Shown here one piece after another: positions 8,774 to 17,700 of a DNA stretch of 64,000 nucleotides. This DNA comes from Nocardia concava NBRC 100430 (GTDB taxonomy: Bacteria; Actinomycetota; Actinomycetes; Mycobacteriales; Mycobacteriaceae): NCBI RefSeq assembly GCF_000308815.1, contig NZ_BAFX01000007.1, positions 51,608 to 115,607 on the forward strand. The letters are read 5' to 3'. The notes under the pieces are model-generated. The model searched no databases and was not told the DNA's origin. It saw only the letters and a program-made list of their open reading frames with translations. The position numbers and the translations under genes are program-made. Positions within the stretch are counted from its first letter, which is position 1, and each line of letters starts with the position of its first letter.

Positions 8774-11284
8774 ATGACTTCTGGTTCCGATCACCGTTCC
8801 GGGGGTTACACGGCCGGAACGGAATTCAGCGCGGTCGCGGCCTTCGCGGCGGCCTGGGACACCGCTGCCGCGCCGCCGCGCATCGCCGACTTCCTGCCCG
8901 ATGCCAGCGCCCTGCGCCGCGGGGCGCTGGTCGAGCTCATCCGCGTGGATATGCGGCACCGCTGGCTGCACCGGCCCGGACTCCCGCCCGGCGCCAGGCC
9001 GCCGGCGCCCAAGCGGCTGCGCGAATACTGTTCCGAATTCCCCGAACTCGCGACGCGGGATCTGCCCGCCGGGCTGGTGTACGAGGAGTTCGTGATCCGG
9101 CGGCACAGCGGCGAGCGGGTGGATCCGCGCGAATGCCTGCGCGAGTATCCGCACCAGGCGGATCAGCTGCGGGAACTGCTCAATGCCGACGACGAGGATC
9201 AGAGCACCCGGCGCGCGCGGCTCGAGGAGTCCACCCGCGGCGATTTCACCATCGTCCCGGAGCCGAAACCCGGCGAGGAGACCTTCCACGTCCCGAACCC
9301 GTTCGACGGCGACTCCACGCGGGTGCCGGAGCCGGGCGAGGCGACGCTGTTCGACGAACCCTCGCGGCTGGCCGGGGGCGCGCCCGATCGCACCCGCGTC
9401 ACCGACGGCATCAGCGCGCCCGACACCGGTGAACTGCTCGATCGCATCGAGATCGGCCAGCGCATCGATGATTTCGATCTGCTCACCAGCCTCGGCTCGG
9501 GGGCCTTCGCGCGGGTCTTCCTGGCCCGGCAGCGGTCGCTGCAGCGGCTGGTGGCGGTGAAGATCTCCGCCGACCACGGCACCGAACCGCAGACCCTGGC
9601 CCAGCTCGACCACGACTACATCGTGCGGGTCTTCGACCAGCGGCTGATGTCGGACATCCGCACCGAATCCGGGCGGCGGCTGCGGCTGCTGTACATGCAG
9701 TTCCTGCCCGGCGGCACCCTGCTGGGCGTGCTGCGCTGGGTGCGGGCCACGCCGCCCGCCGAGCGCAGCGGGCAGCTGCTGCTGGACGCGGTGGACGCGG
9801 CCATGGAGGAGAAGGGCGAGATCCGGCCCACCGATTCCAGTGTGCGCGCCGAGATCGCGGGGCTGAGCTGGCCGGAAACCGTTGCGTGGCTGGGTCGTCG
9901 GCTGGCCGAGGCGCTGGACTACGCGGACGGGCACGGGGTGCTGCACCGGGATGTGAAGCCCGCGAACGTGCTGCTCACCGCCGAGGCGGTACCGAAACTG
10001 GCTGATTTCAATATCAGTTTCAGCCGGAATGTCGACGGCTCCAGCCCGGTCTCGTACTTCGGTGGTTCGCTGTCTTACATGTCCCCGGAACAGCTCGAGG
10101 CCTGCCATCCGGGGACCGCCACCACCGCCGCCGAACTCGACACCCGCGCCGACATCTTCTCCCTCGGCGTGGTGCTGTGGGAGCTGCTCACCGGCGCGAA
10201 ACCCTTCGACGACTCCACCGCCGGTCCCGGCGACCACGGCGACCGCACCACCCTCGAGGCCATGCTGGCCCGGCGGCGCGGCGGCGTCGACACCGCCGCC
10301 CTCGACCGCGTGCCCGCCAACTGCCCCGCCGCGCTGCGCCGGGTCCTGCTCACCTGCCTGGCGCCCGCCCGCGATCAGCGCTGGGGCAGCGGCGCGGAAT
10401 TGGCCACCCAGCTCGACCTGTGCCTGGACGAGCGCGCCCGCGACCTGGTCGACCCGCCGCCGCACAGCTGGCGAATGCGCCTGCGGCCGTGGATGATTCC
10501 GCTGGTCACGCTGGCCGTGGCGATACCCAACGCGCTGGCCTCGCTGTACAACATCGCGCACAACCAGGCGTTCATCATCAGCCACCTGCCCGCATCGGCC
10601 ATGCGCACCTTCACCTGGACCACGGCGACGGTGAACCTGGTGTTCTTCCCGCTCGGCACGCTCGTCATCGCCTACCTGTGCCGGTATGTGATCCTGGTGC
10701 CGCGCGGATTGAGCAAGGGCCGTGACTACGACCCGGACACGCTGAGAAAGGCCCGGGCCGACGTACTGCTTGCGGGCGAACGCATTTCGTCGGTGGTGTT
10801 CTCGCTGTGGGTGATCGCGGGCGTCACCTTCCCGCTGATCCTGCGGCTCACCGCCAGCGACCTGCCCGCGCGCGGAGTCGTGCACTTCCTGGTGTCGCTG
10901 GTGGTGTGCGGTGCCATCGCGGTGGCGTATCCGTTCTTCCTGGTTACCTTCTATCTGGTGCGATGCATTTATCCGATGTTCCTGCGGCACGGGGACATCA
11001 GCGCCGAGGACTCGGCCTGGCTGCACCGGCTGGGCCACCGCTGCACCACGTATCTGGCGGTGGCGGCGTCGATTCCGCTGCTGGCGGTGGCGGGCGTGAC
11101 CTTCCTGCCGCCGGACGACATACCGCAGGTGATCGTCGCGGTCCGGGTGCTGAGCGTGGGCGGGATCGCCGCGTTCGTGCTCGTCTACATCATGTTCCGG
11201 GCGCTCGAGGCCGACCTGGCGGCGCTCGAGCGGGTGGTGTCCTCGGCCCGGCCGGCCGGGAACGCGGCGGGTACCGAACCGTGA
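8774..11284 (+). CDS. Membrane Ser/Thr protein kinase with N-terminal adaptor region and six-TM C-terminus
   Basis: 836 residues. An N-terminal ~120-residue helical region with repeated 'YCSEFPEL... / LREYPH' blocks resembles the region preceding many planctomycete kinases. The kinase domain (~232-545) has an intact glycine loop (LGSGAFARVF), Lys263 (VAVK), HRDVKPAN (391-398) and SPEQ, but DFG reads DFN (411-413), as in planctomycete-type kinases with ADFNISF and GGSLSYMSPEQLEA. About six hydrophobic helices fill ~573-810. ATG 8774 follows a GGTGGG site. The next gene, a paralogue, overlaps its stop by 4 bases. The signal sensed is unknown. Probably catalytically active. Confidence 0.88.
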   Translation: MTSGSDHRSGGYTAGTEFSAVAAFAAAWDTAAAPPRIADFLPDASALRRGALVELIRVDMRHRWLHRPGLPPGARPPAPKRLREYCSEFPELATRDLPAGLVYEEFVIRRHSGERVDPRECLREYPHQADQLRELLNADDEDQSTRRARLEESTRGDFTIVPEPKPGEETFHVPNPFDGDSTRVPEPGEATLFDEPSRLAGGAPDRTRVTDGISAPDTGELLDRIEIGQRIDDFDLLTSLGSGAFARVFLARQRSLQRLVAVKISADHGTEPQTLAQLDHDYIVRVFDQRLMSDIRTESGRRLRLLYMQFLPGGTLLGVLRWVRATPPAERSGQLLLDAVDAAMEEKGEIRPTDSSVRAEIAGLSWPETVAWLGRRLAEALDYADGHGVLHRDVKPANVLLTAEAVPKLADFNISFSRNVDGSSPVSYFGGSLSYMSPEQLEACHPGTATTAAELDTRADIFSLGVVLWELLTGAKPFDDSTAGPGDHGDRTTLEAMLARRRGGVDTAALDRVPANCPAALRRVLLTCLAPARDQRWGSGAELATQLDLCLDERARDLVDPPPHSWRMRLRPWMIPLVTLAVAIPNALASLYNIAHNQAFIISHLPASAMRTFTWTTATVNLVFFPLGTLVIAYLCRYVILVPRGLSKGRDYDPDTLRKARADVLLAGERISSVVFSLWVIAGVTFPLILRLTASDLPARGVVHFLVSLVVCGAIAVAYPFFLVTFYLVRCIYPMFLRHGDISAEDSAWLHRLGHRCTTYLAVAASIPLLAVAGVTFLPPDDIPQVIVAVRVLSVGGIAAFVLVYIMFRALEADLAALERVVSSARPAGNAAGTEP

Positions 11285-13467
11285 GCGAACTGCCGGCGCA
11301 AGCCATCGCCCGCTTCGCCGCCGATTGGGAATCCACCCTGCGGGGCGAGCGCGGCGAACCACCACGCCTGGCCGGCTACCTGCCCGACGGGGACGCCGTG
11401 CGGGTCGCCGTGCTCACCGATCTGGTGCGGGTGGACATGCGGCAGCGGTGGCGGCGGGCCGGACTGGAGAAGCGGATCACCGAATACCGCGCGGAATTCC
11501 CGGAGGTGACGGACAGCCCGGCCTTCGCCGATCTGGTGTGCGAGGAATTCCTGGCGCGCAGCCGCTTCCGGCCGCTGGACGTGGACCGATTCACCGCCGA
11601 ATACCCGGAGGTCGCGGGGGAGATCCGGCGGCGATTCAACGGCGACTCGTCGCCGTCCGCACCGGCCGTGCTGCCCGACGGCATCGAAATCGGCCGTCGC
11701 CTCGATGATTTCGACCTGCTCACCGATCTCGGCGGGGACGAGGGCCGGCGCATGTTCCTGGCCCGCCAGCGGTCCATGCAGCGGCTGGTGGCGGTGCGCG
11801 TGGAGGCGGGGGCGGACAGCGATACCGACACCGTCGCCCAGCTCGACCATCAGCACATCGTGCGGGTCTTCGATCAGCGGCTGATCGCGGACGGCAGCAC
11901 CGGGAAACCGTTGCGGCTGTTGTACATGCAGTACCTGCCCGGCGGAACGGCCGAGGGGGTGCTGGCGCGGTTGCGCGCCGAATCGGGTGCGGCCGACGGG
12001 CGACTGCTGCTGCGGGCCGTCGACGCCGCCATGGAGGCCAAGGGCGAGAGCCGGTCCTCGGGTTCCCGGGTGCGGGCGGAGATCGCCGGGCTGAGCTGGC
12101 CGGAAACCGTTGCATGGGTGGGCCGTCGGCTGGCGGAGGCGCTCGACTACGGGGTGCGGCAGGGCGTGCTGCATCACGACATCCGGCCCGCCAATGTGCT
12201 CTTCACGGCGGAGGGGGTGCCGAAACTCGCGGATTTCGCGCTGGGGCCGGTGTATTGGAGCGCCGGATTCCATCGGTCCGGCTTCGCCGACGCCAATGAT
12301 GTTGGAGCTCAGCGATACCGGTCGCCGGAGGCGCTGGCCGCCCTGCTCGATCCGACCGCGCCCGCGCCGGACAATCGCAGCGATATCTATTCGCTGGGCT
12401 TGGTGCTGTGGGAGATGCTCACCGGCGCATCGCCATTCGAATCGGAGGGCGGCGACGATACCACCGCCGCCATGCTGGCCCGGCGCATCGCGGGTGTGCC
12501 GGAAGCCGCGCTCGCGACGCTGCCCGCCGACACGCCGGCCGCGCTGCGCCGGGTCCTGCTGGAATGCCTGCGGCCCGAACCGTCGCGCCGCTGGCGGACC
12601 GCGGGGGAGCTGGCCGGGCAGCTGGACCTGTGCCTCGACGCGCGGGCGCGGGATCTGGTGGATCCGCCGCGGGGCAGTCTGTGGGCCCGGCTGCGCGGCT
12701 GGCCGGTGCCGATCGCGGTGCTGTGTGTGGGCCTGCCGAACGCGCTCGCCAGCTGGTACAACGTGCGAATAAACAAGAGCCTGCTCGTGGATGAGCTGTC
12801 CGCGGTGGACCAGCATCGGTTCGCGCAGGTGACCCTGGTGAGCAATGCCGTCGCCTTCCCGCTGGCCGCGGTGCTGCTGTTGTGGCTGGCGCGCCGCCCG
12901 CTCGCGGTGTCGTATCGGCTGGCGCGCGGACAGGAGTACACGCCGGAACAGTTGGCCCGGGCGCGGTCCGACACACTGCTGACGGGCGAGCGGGCGGTGT
13001 GGATTCCGTTCACCATGTGGATGATTGCCGGAATAGCGGCGAATCTGACCCTCGCGCGCATGGGAGCGAGCCTGCCGCACAATGCCTACTGGCATTTCCT
13101 CACCGCGCAGCTCGTGTGCGCGCTCATCGCGCTGGCCTATCCGTTCTTCCTGATCGTGGTGTACGCGGTGCGGTCGCTGTATCCGCAACTGCTGGCGCGT
13201 GGTTCGGTCGGGCCCGCCGACCGGCGGCAGCTGCTGGCGCTGGCCCGGCGCAGCAATGTGTATCTGGCCGCCGCCGCGTCGGTGCCGCTGCTCGGTGTCG
13301 CGACGCTCACGCTGGTGTCTCCGGCGGATCTGTCGCTGGTGATCGTTCCGCTGCGCTGGCTGAGCGTCGGCGGGGTGCTGGCCTTCGTCCTCACCTACCG
13401 GTTGTCGCGGCTGCTGGAGGCCGATCTGCAGGCCCTGGTGCGCGCCATTCCCGAAGGCGGGCGCTGA
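11281..13467 (+). CDS. Membrane pseudokinase paralogue of the preceding kinase
   Basis: 728 residues with the same layout as the upstream kinase: N-terminal adaptor-like region, kinase fold, about six C-terminal helices. The key positions have decayed: the glycine loop is LGGDEGRRMF, the ATP-anchoring VAVK lysine is Arg173, HRD is HHD (298-300) with the following Lys changed to Arg302, and DFG is DFA (318-320). The catalytic-loop Asp300 and Asn305 remain, so weak activity is not excluded. GTG 11281 overlaps the upstream stop (GTGA), which implies translational coupling and a joint complex. I infer a regulatory partner of the active kinase. Confidence 0.85.
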   Translation: MSELPAQAIARFAADWESTLRGERGEPPRLAGYLPDGDAVRVAVLTDLVRVDMRQRWRRAGLEKRITEYRAEFPEVTDSPAFADLVCEEFLARSRFRPLDVDRFTAEYPEVAGEIRRRFNGDSSPSAPAVLPDGIEIGRRLDDFDLLTDLGGDEGRRMFLARQRSMQRLVAVRVEAGADSDTDTVAQLDHQHIVRVFDQRLIADGSTGKPLRLLYMQYLPGGTAEGVLARLRAESGAADGRLLLRAVDAAMEAKGESRSSGSRVRAEIAGLSWPETVAWVGRRLAEALDYGVRQGVLHHDIRPANVLFTAEGVPKLADFALGPVYWSAGFHRSGFADANDVGAQRYRSPEALAALLDPTAPAPDNRSDIYSLGLVLWEMLTGASPFESEGGDDTTAAMLARRIAGVPEAALATLPADTPAALRRVLLECLRPEPSRRWRTAGELAGQLDLCLDARARDLVDPPRGSLWARLRGWPVPIAVLCVGLPNALASWYNVRINKSLLVDELSAVDQHRFAQVTLVSNAVAFPLAAVLLLWLARRPLAVSYRLARGQEYTPEQLARARSDTLLTGERAVWIPFTMWMIAGIAANLTLARMGASLPHNAYWHFLTAQLVCALIALAYPFFLIVVYAVRSLYPQLLARGSVGPADRRQLLALARRSNVYLAAAASVPLLGVATLTLVSPADLSLVIVPLRWLSVGGVLAFVLTYRLSRLLEADLQALVRAIPEGGR

Positions 13468-13474
13468 GGACCCG

Positions 13475-13480
13475 TAGGGT
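13475..13480 (+). promoter_or_regulatory. -10 box of a leaderless gene
   Basis: TAGGGT ends six bases before the GTG at 13487, the spacing expected when transcription starts at the start codon. It lies just 8 bases after the pseudokinase stop. Confidence 0.5.
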
Positions 13481-13486
13481 TGGGGG

Positions 13487-14173
13487 GTGGCGATACGCGG
13501 CAGTGTCGAAACCTCCTTGGCGGAGTTGGCGGCTCGCGTCCGCCGCCGCGCGGAAGGGCATCCCGGTCGGTTTCTGCTCGGTATCGCGGGGCCGCCCGGC
13601 GCGGGCAAATCCACCCTGGCGCGCGGCATCCGCGATGAACTGAATCTGGCCGCGGGCACCGCCATCGCCGAAATCGCGCCCATGGACGGCTTCCACCTCA
13701 CCAATGCGCAATTGCGCGCCGCCGGGATCCTCGACCGCAAGGGCGAACCCGATACCTTCGACGCCGCGGGCTATGTGAACCTGCTGCGCACGGTCCGGGA
13801 CACCGCGCCCGGCACGCCCGTGCCCTGGCCCACCTACGATCGCGAAATCCACGAACCCGTCCCGGGCGGAGTCGTTTTCGATCGGCAGACCATCGTGGTG
13901 ACCGAGGGCAACTACCTGCTCCTCGACGACCGCGCCCACCCGGACTGGTCCGCCGTGCGGCCGCTGCTGGACGAGACCTGGTACCTGGACGTGCCCCGGC
14001 CGATCATCGAGCAGCGGCTGCTACGCCGACATATTCGAGGCGGACGCACCCCGGAGGCGGCGAAAAACAAAGTCGCCCATAGTGATCTGCGCAATGCCGC
14101 GCTGGTCGAAGCCACCCGCGCCCGCGCCGATATGGTGCTGCGCAAGGCGGGACGCGGTTACAGAATCGACTGA
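13487..14173 (+). CDS. P-loop nucleoside/sugar kinase-like protein (uridine kinase / PanK-like superfamily)
   Basis: 228 residues. Walker A GPPGAGKST is at 35-43, the MDGFHL segment (where related uridine kinases and phosphoribulokinases bind substrate) at ~65, and a RHIRGGRTPEAA lid-like region near 175. The family ('nucleoside/nucleotide kinase family protein') phosphorylates small metabolites; the substrate here is not clear and a sugar (fructose-like) is possible. GTG start with a leaderless-type -10 box. Its 3' end overlaps the convergent PfkB kinase gene by 16 bases, so the two kinases sit tail to tail. Confidence 0.82.
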   Translation: MAIRGSVETSLAELAARVRRRAEGHPGRFLLGIAGPPGAGKSTLARGIRDELNLAAGTAIAEIAPMDGFHLTNAQLRAAGILDRKGEPDTFDAAGYVNLLRTVRDTAPGTPVPWPTYDREIHEPVPGGVVFDRQTIVVTEGNYLLLDDRAHPDWSAVRPLLDETWYLDVPRPIIEQRLLRRHIRGGRTPEAAKNKVAHSDLRNAALVEATRARADMVLRKAGRGYRID

Positions 14174-15048
14174 AAATCGAAGTGTCGCATCCATTCCCGA
14201 GTGCCGACGAACCGGCAGGAAAGGGAGGCGACCTCGGCCGCCCGGCGCAGTGCGAGCGGGAAATCCGTGTCGCGGTCGTAGAAATGGCAGAACGCGCCGT
14301 GCAGGATGTCGCCCGCGCCGAGGGTGTCGATCGCCGCGACGGCCGGGACGGAAACCTGGCCGCGCGCACCCGGCATCGAGTATTCGATGGCCCGCCCGCC
14401 GTGCGATATCGCGACCAGCGTCGGCCCGGCGGCGTGCAGGTGATCGAAGACATCGTCAGCCGAATCGGCGTGTGCACCAGGCGGAACGAACCCACTCGAG
14501 CAGATGGCGATATCGACCAGCGGCAGCAGTTCGGCATGTACCGGCCGCCACCGCCCCGCGTCCAGGACCACGGGCACCCCCGCCTCCCGCGCCGCCGCGG
14601 CTAACCGCACCGCGGGCTCCGGATAGTGCCCGTCGACCAGCAGAATCGAAGCGGCACCGAGCAATTCGGCCCCATCCGCGAGCGCCGGGTGAATCCTGGA
14701 CCCGTCCAGCGACACGATGGTCCGGGTGGCCGCCGCGGTGGCCACGATGATCGACGAGACCGGCGGCTGCTGATCCCCGTCCGGCGTCAGGTCGTGGTCG
14801 GCGACCCCGTGCTGCCGCAGATCGCCCCGGATCAGCTCCGCCAGCGCGTGTTTGCCGAGCGCGGTGACCAGCCGCGGCGTGCGCCCGGACAGGAACGCGT
14901 AGGTGACCGCCGCATTGGCGGCCGGTCCGCCCGCGCCCAGGAACAGGTCGGCGGCCTGGGTCTTGGAGTCCTCGGCGGGATACCGGTCGACGGCATAGGC
15001 GAGATCCAGCGTCGACAAACCGGCGAAAACCGCACTCCTGCTACCCAT
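14158..15048 (-). CDS. PfkB-family carbohydrate kinase
   Basis: 296 residues of the ribokinase fold. The N-terminal GAGGPAANAAVT motif (PfkB signature 1) is at ~38-49 and the catalytic/anion-hole motif DTLGAGDILHGAF at 241-253, with Asp247 the catalytic base. It transfers phosphate from ATP to a sugar or nucleoside; the specific substrate cannot be assigned. No linked transporter is seen. Stop codon overlaps that of the convergent P-loop kinase by 16 bases. The ATG at 15048 is followed by a typical opening beta strand (SAVFAGLSTLDLAY). Confidence 0.88.
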   Translation of the reverse strand: MGSRSAVFAGLSTLDLAYAVDRYPAEDSKTQAADLFLGAGGPAANAAVTYAFLSGRTPRLVTALGKHALAELIRGDLRQHGVADHDLTPDGDQQPPVSSIIVATAAATRTIVSLDGSRIHPALADGAELLGAASILLVDGHYPEPAVRLAAAAREAGVPVVLDAGRWRPVHAELLPLVDIAICSSGFVPPGAHADSADDVFDHLHAAGPTLVAISHGGRAIEYSMPGARGQVSVPAVAAIDTLGAGDILHGAFCHFYDRDTDFPLALRRAAEVASLSCRFVGTREWMRHFDFQSIL

Positions 15049-15065
15049 GCCGCCGACCCTACGAG

Positions 15066-15896
15066 CTAGTCGCGCACCCGGTGCTCATAGGCGTCGCGCG
15101 CGTCGGAATCCACATCGTCGAGGAAGGCCGTCTGCGAGCCCAGCGCGCGCCCGATGGCATCGCCCACCGACTGCGGCAGCAGACCCACCACCTGCGCGAT
15201 GATGCCCGCGACGGCGGTGACCCGCGCCTTCGCCTTCGGGTCGACGATCAGCTTGGCGATGGCGTCGGCGATCTCCTCCGGCTCGGCCGCGCGCATCAGC
15301 TTGGGCAGCGAGATCCCGGTGCCGAGTTCGGTTTTCGTCAGCGTCGGCAGCACCGAGGAGAAATGGACGCCGGTGCCCCGGTACTCCTCGCGCAGGGTGT
15401 CGGTGAAGCCCAGCACCGCGTGCTTGCTCGCGTTGTAGGTGGCCAGGCCCGGAATATGGCTCTCACCCGCGAGCGAGGCGATATTGATGACGTGCCCGCG
15501 CCCGCGCGGCAGCATGCGCGCGATGGCCAGCTTGGAGCCCAGGATCACGCCGTACACATTGATGTCGAGAATGCGGCGGGTGATCTGGTCCGGCTCGTCC
15601 ACCACGCGCCCGGTCGGCATGATCCCGGCATTGTTGATCAGTACGTCGATCGGTCCCAGCCGGCGCTCCACGTCGTCGAGGAAGGCGCCGAAGGACTGCT
15701 GATCGGTGACGTCGAGCTTGCCGTACACGTCGAAACCCCGTGCGGCGCCGGACTCCTTGACCGTGGTCTCGTCGATATCGCCGATGGCGATCTTGGCGCC
15801 CAGCGCCTGCAGCGCGGTGGCGGTGGCCAGGCCGATGCCGCGCGCGCCGCCGGTGATGACGACGACCTTCCCGGCGATCGTTCCGAAATCGGTCAT
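15066..15896 (-). CDS. Short-chain dehydrogenase/reductase
   Basis: 276 residues, classical SDR. The cofactor motif TGGARGIG (15-22), NNAG (88-91), catalytic Ser141 and YNASK (Tyr154, Lys158) are all in place, with Asp40-Asp42 after beta-2 hinting at NAD(H). A C-terminal extension from ~200 has an extra hydrophobic helix. Start and upstream stop share a base (TGATG at 15896), so it is translated with the upstream aldehyde dehydrogenase. The pair suggests oxidation of an alcohol to an aldehyde and on to an acid, but the substrate is unknown. Confidence 0.92.
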   Translation of the reverse strand: MTDFGTIAGKVVVITGGARGIGLATATALQALGAKIAIGDIDETTVKESGAARGFDVYGKLDVTDQQSFGAFLDDVERRLGPIDVLINNAGIMPTGRVVDEPDQITRRILDINVYGVILGSKLAIARMLPRGRGHVINIASLAGESHIPGLATYNASKHAVLGFTDTLREEYRGTGVHFSSVLPTLTKTELGTGISLPKLMRAAEPEEIADAIAKLIVDPKAKARVTAVAGIIAQVVGLLPQSVGDAIGRALGSQTAFLDDVDSDARDAYEHRVRD

Positions 15897-17542
15897 CACA
15901 GCCCCCGAACGGTCTTGATGATGGCGGGCAGGTCGATCCGGCGCAGGCCGCGGGTACCCGCGGCGCGCATGGCGGCCATGGCGAAGGTCAGCTTGGGCGG
16001 CGAATACGGGAACCACAGCGGCTCTTTGGTCTGCGTCGGCAGGATCGGCTTGGTGATGGCCTGCTGGCGGCAGTACTTGCGCACGCCGTTCGCCCCGCCC
16101 CAGCGCGCACCGGTGCCGGACTGGCCCCAGCCGCCCATGGGCAGCGCGAAGCTGAACATATTGGCGAACACGTCGTTGATGTTCACCGCGCCCGCGTTCA
16201 GCTGGCGCGCAACGCGTTCCGCGCGATCCTTGTCGCCCGACCACACCGAGGCGGACAGGCCGTAGATCGAATCATTGGCCAGCCGAACGGCTTCCGCCTC
16301 GTTCGCGACCTTCATGACCGGCAGCGTCGGCCCGAAAGTCTCCTCGGTCATGCAGCTCATGGTGTGGTCCACATCGGCGAGCACGGTCGGCTCGAAAAGC
16401 GTTCCGACACCGGTGCGCTTGCCGCCGGTGGTGATCCGTGCACCCGCCTTGACGGCCTCCTCGACATGCCGCTGCACGATCTGCGCCTGGTTCTCGTTGG
16501 CCAGCGCGCCCATGTCGTACTGCGGCTTGCGGCCGTCCACGCCCTGGCGGACCTCCTTGACCGCGGCGGTCAGCTTCTTCAAAAACTCGTCGTAGACAGG
16601 CGCTTCCACGTACACGCGCTCGACCGAGATGCACACCTGCCCGGCATTGAACAGCCCACCGAAGGCGATGCCGTGCGCCGCGCGATCCAGATCGGCGTCG
16701 GCCAGCACGATGGCCGGATCCTTGCCGCCCAGCTCCAGGCTGAACGGGATCATCCGCTCGGTGCACGCCGTGGCGATCTTGCGGCCGGTGGCGGTGGAAC
16801 CGGTGAACTGGATGTAGTCGGCATTGCCGACCACCGCGGCACCCGTCTCGCCCGCGCCGGTGACGACCTCGAACACCGGCGGCGCGCCGATCTCACGCCA
16901 GCCGCGCGCGAGTTCGACCGCCGAAAGCGGCGTCACCTCGGACGGTTTCAGGATCACCGCCGCGCCCGCGGCCAGCGCCGGGATCACGTCGATGACCGGC
17001 ATGGCCAGCGGGAAGTTCCACGGCGTGATCACACCCACGACCTGATAGGGCCGGAACACCGTGGTCAGCTGCTTGACCCGGGCCAGCGGGCTGTGCGGCG
17101 AAGGATGTTCGTCGGCAAGGAATTTCGCGGCGCGGCGGGCGTAGTAGCCGGTCAGATCAACCGAGAACGCCGGATCGATGAGCGCGTCGACGCGGGCCTT
17201 GCCGGTCTCGGACTGCAGCACATCGGCCAGGCAATCGGTGTTGTCCACCAACCAGTCCTGCAGCTTGAGCAGCCACTCCTTGCGGCCGTCGGGACCCAGC
17301 GCCTCCCAGGCGGGCTGGGCCGCGCGCAGGGCGCGAACGCGGTCGGCGACCGTCTCTGCCGAATCGATGGGCACCGTGCCCGCCAGCGCACCGGTCGCCG
17401 GATTGCGCACCTCGAGCTCGGTGGCCGGTTTCGGGGCGGCCGCCTGCTTCGGGACCGCCTTGGCGGCGGTTCCGGTGGTTCCGGCGGATTTGCGGGTCCC
17501 GGTCTTGCGAGCGGTGCCCGCGGCGGGTTCGGTATTGGTCAC
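15896..17542 (-). CDS. NAD(P)-dependent aldehyde dehydrogenase, succinic-semialdehyde dehydrogenase-like
   Basis: 548 residues. Core ALDH motifs are intact: PWNFP (Asn176), ELGGKD with Glu270, and GQVCIS with the nucleophile Cys304. The family best matched by memory is the actinobacterial succinic-semialdehyde dehydrogenase group (GabD2-like), not proven. Two oddities: the first ~40 residues are an Ala/Lys/Thr/Pro-rich extension absent from most members, and a ~50-residue C-terminal tail (after ITKPILPTQ) ends with a hydrophobic/basic segment that could touch the membrane. GTG start with GGGGAAGG upstream. First gene of a two-gene operon, divergent from pucR. Confidence 0.9.
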   Translation of the reverse strand: MTNTEPAAGTARKTGTRKSAGTTGTAAKAVPKQAAAPKPATELEVRNPATGALAGTVPIDSAETVADRVRALRAAQPAWEALGPDGRKEWLLKLQDWLVDNTDCLADVLQSETGKARVDALIDPAFSVDLTGYYARRAAKFLADEHPSPHSPLARVKQLTTVFRPYQVVGVITPWNFPLAMPVIDVIPALAAGAAVILKPSEVTPLSAVELARGWREIGAPPVFEVVTGAGETGAAVVGNADYIQFTGSTATGRKIATACTERMIPFSLELGGKDPAIVLADADLDRAAHGIAFGGLFNAGQVCISVERVYVEAPVYDEFLKKLTAAVKEVRQGVDGRKPQYDMGALANENQAQIVQRHVEEAVKAGARITTGGKRTGVGTLFEPTVLADVDHTMSCMTEETFGPTLPVMKVANEAEAVRLANDSIYGLSASVWSGDKDRAERVARQLNAGAVNINDVFANMFSFALPMGGWGQSGTGARWGGANGVRKYCRQQAITKPILPTQTKEPLWFPYSPPKLTFAMAAMRAAGTRGLRRIDLPAIIKTVRGL

Positions 17543-17579
17543 GGTGTGCCTTCCCCAGGTGCGCTGCGTTGCGACGGGC

Positions 17580-17609
17580 GAGCTGTGCCACAGCTCACTG
17601 GACTATGAT
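17580..17609. promoter_or_regulatory. Palindromic operator and -10 box in the PucR-ALDH divergent promoter
   Basis: GAGCTGTGcCACAGCTC (17580-17596) is a perfect inverted repeat with 8-base arms and one central base. TATGAT (17604-17609) is a good plus-strand -10 for the PucR gene, which places the palindrome over its -35 position. A binding site for the PucR regulator is the simplest reading. Confidence 0.5.
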
Positions 17610-17700
17610 CGTGACACAATTTCGAGGGCCGCTGCTTGGCCAATCGGGTCAATTGTTCCGGCCGGTTTTGTGCTCTGAGTACAACGCGAGAGGTTTATTC

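Noticed and set aside
8702..11365. Very long minus-strand open frame opposite the kinase gene
   Set aside because: High-GC shadow frame: the plus strand has a clear kinase, while the antisense translation is Arg/Gly/His-rich without any family motif or ribosome site. The same applies to 11185-13740, 21447-24056 and 36618-39974.
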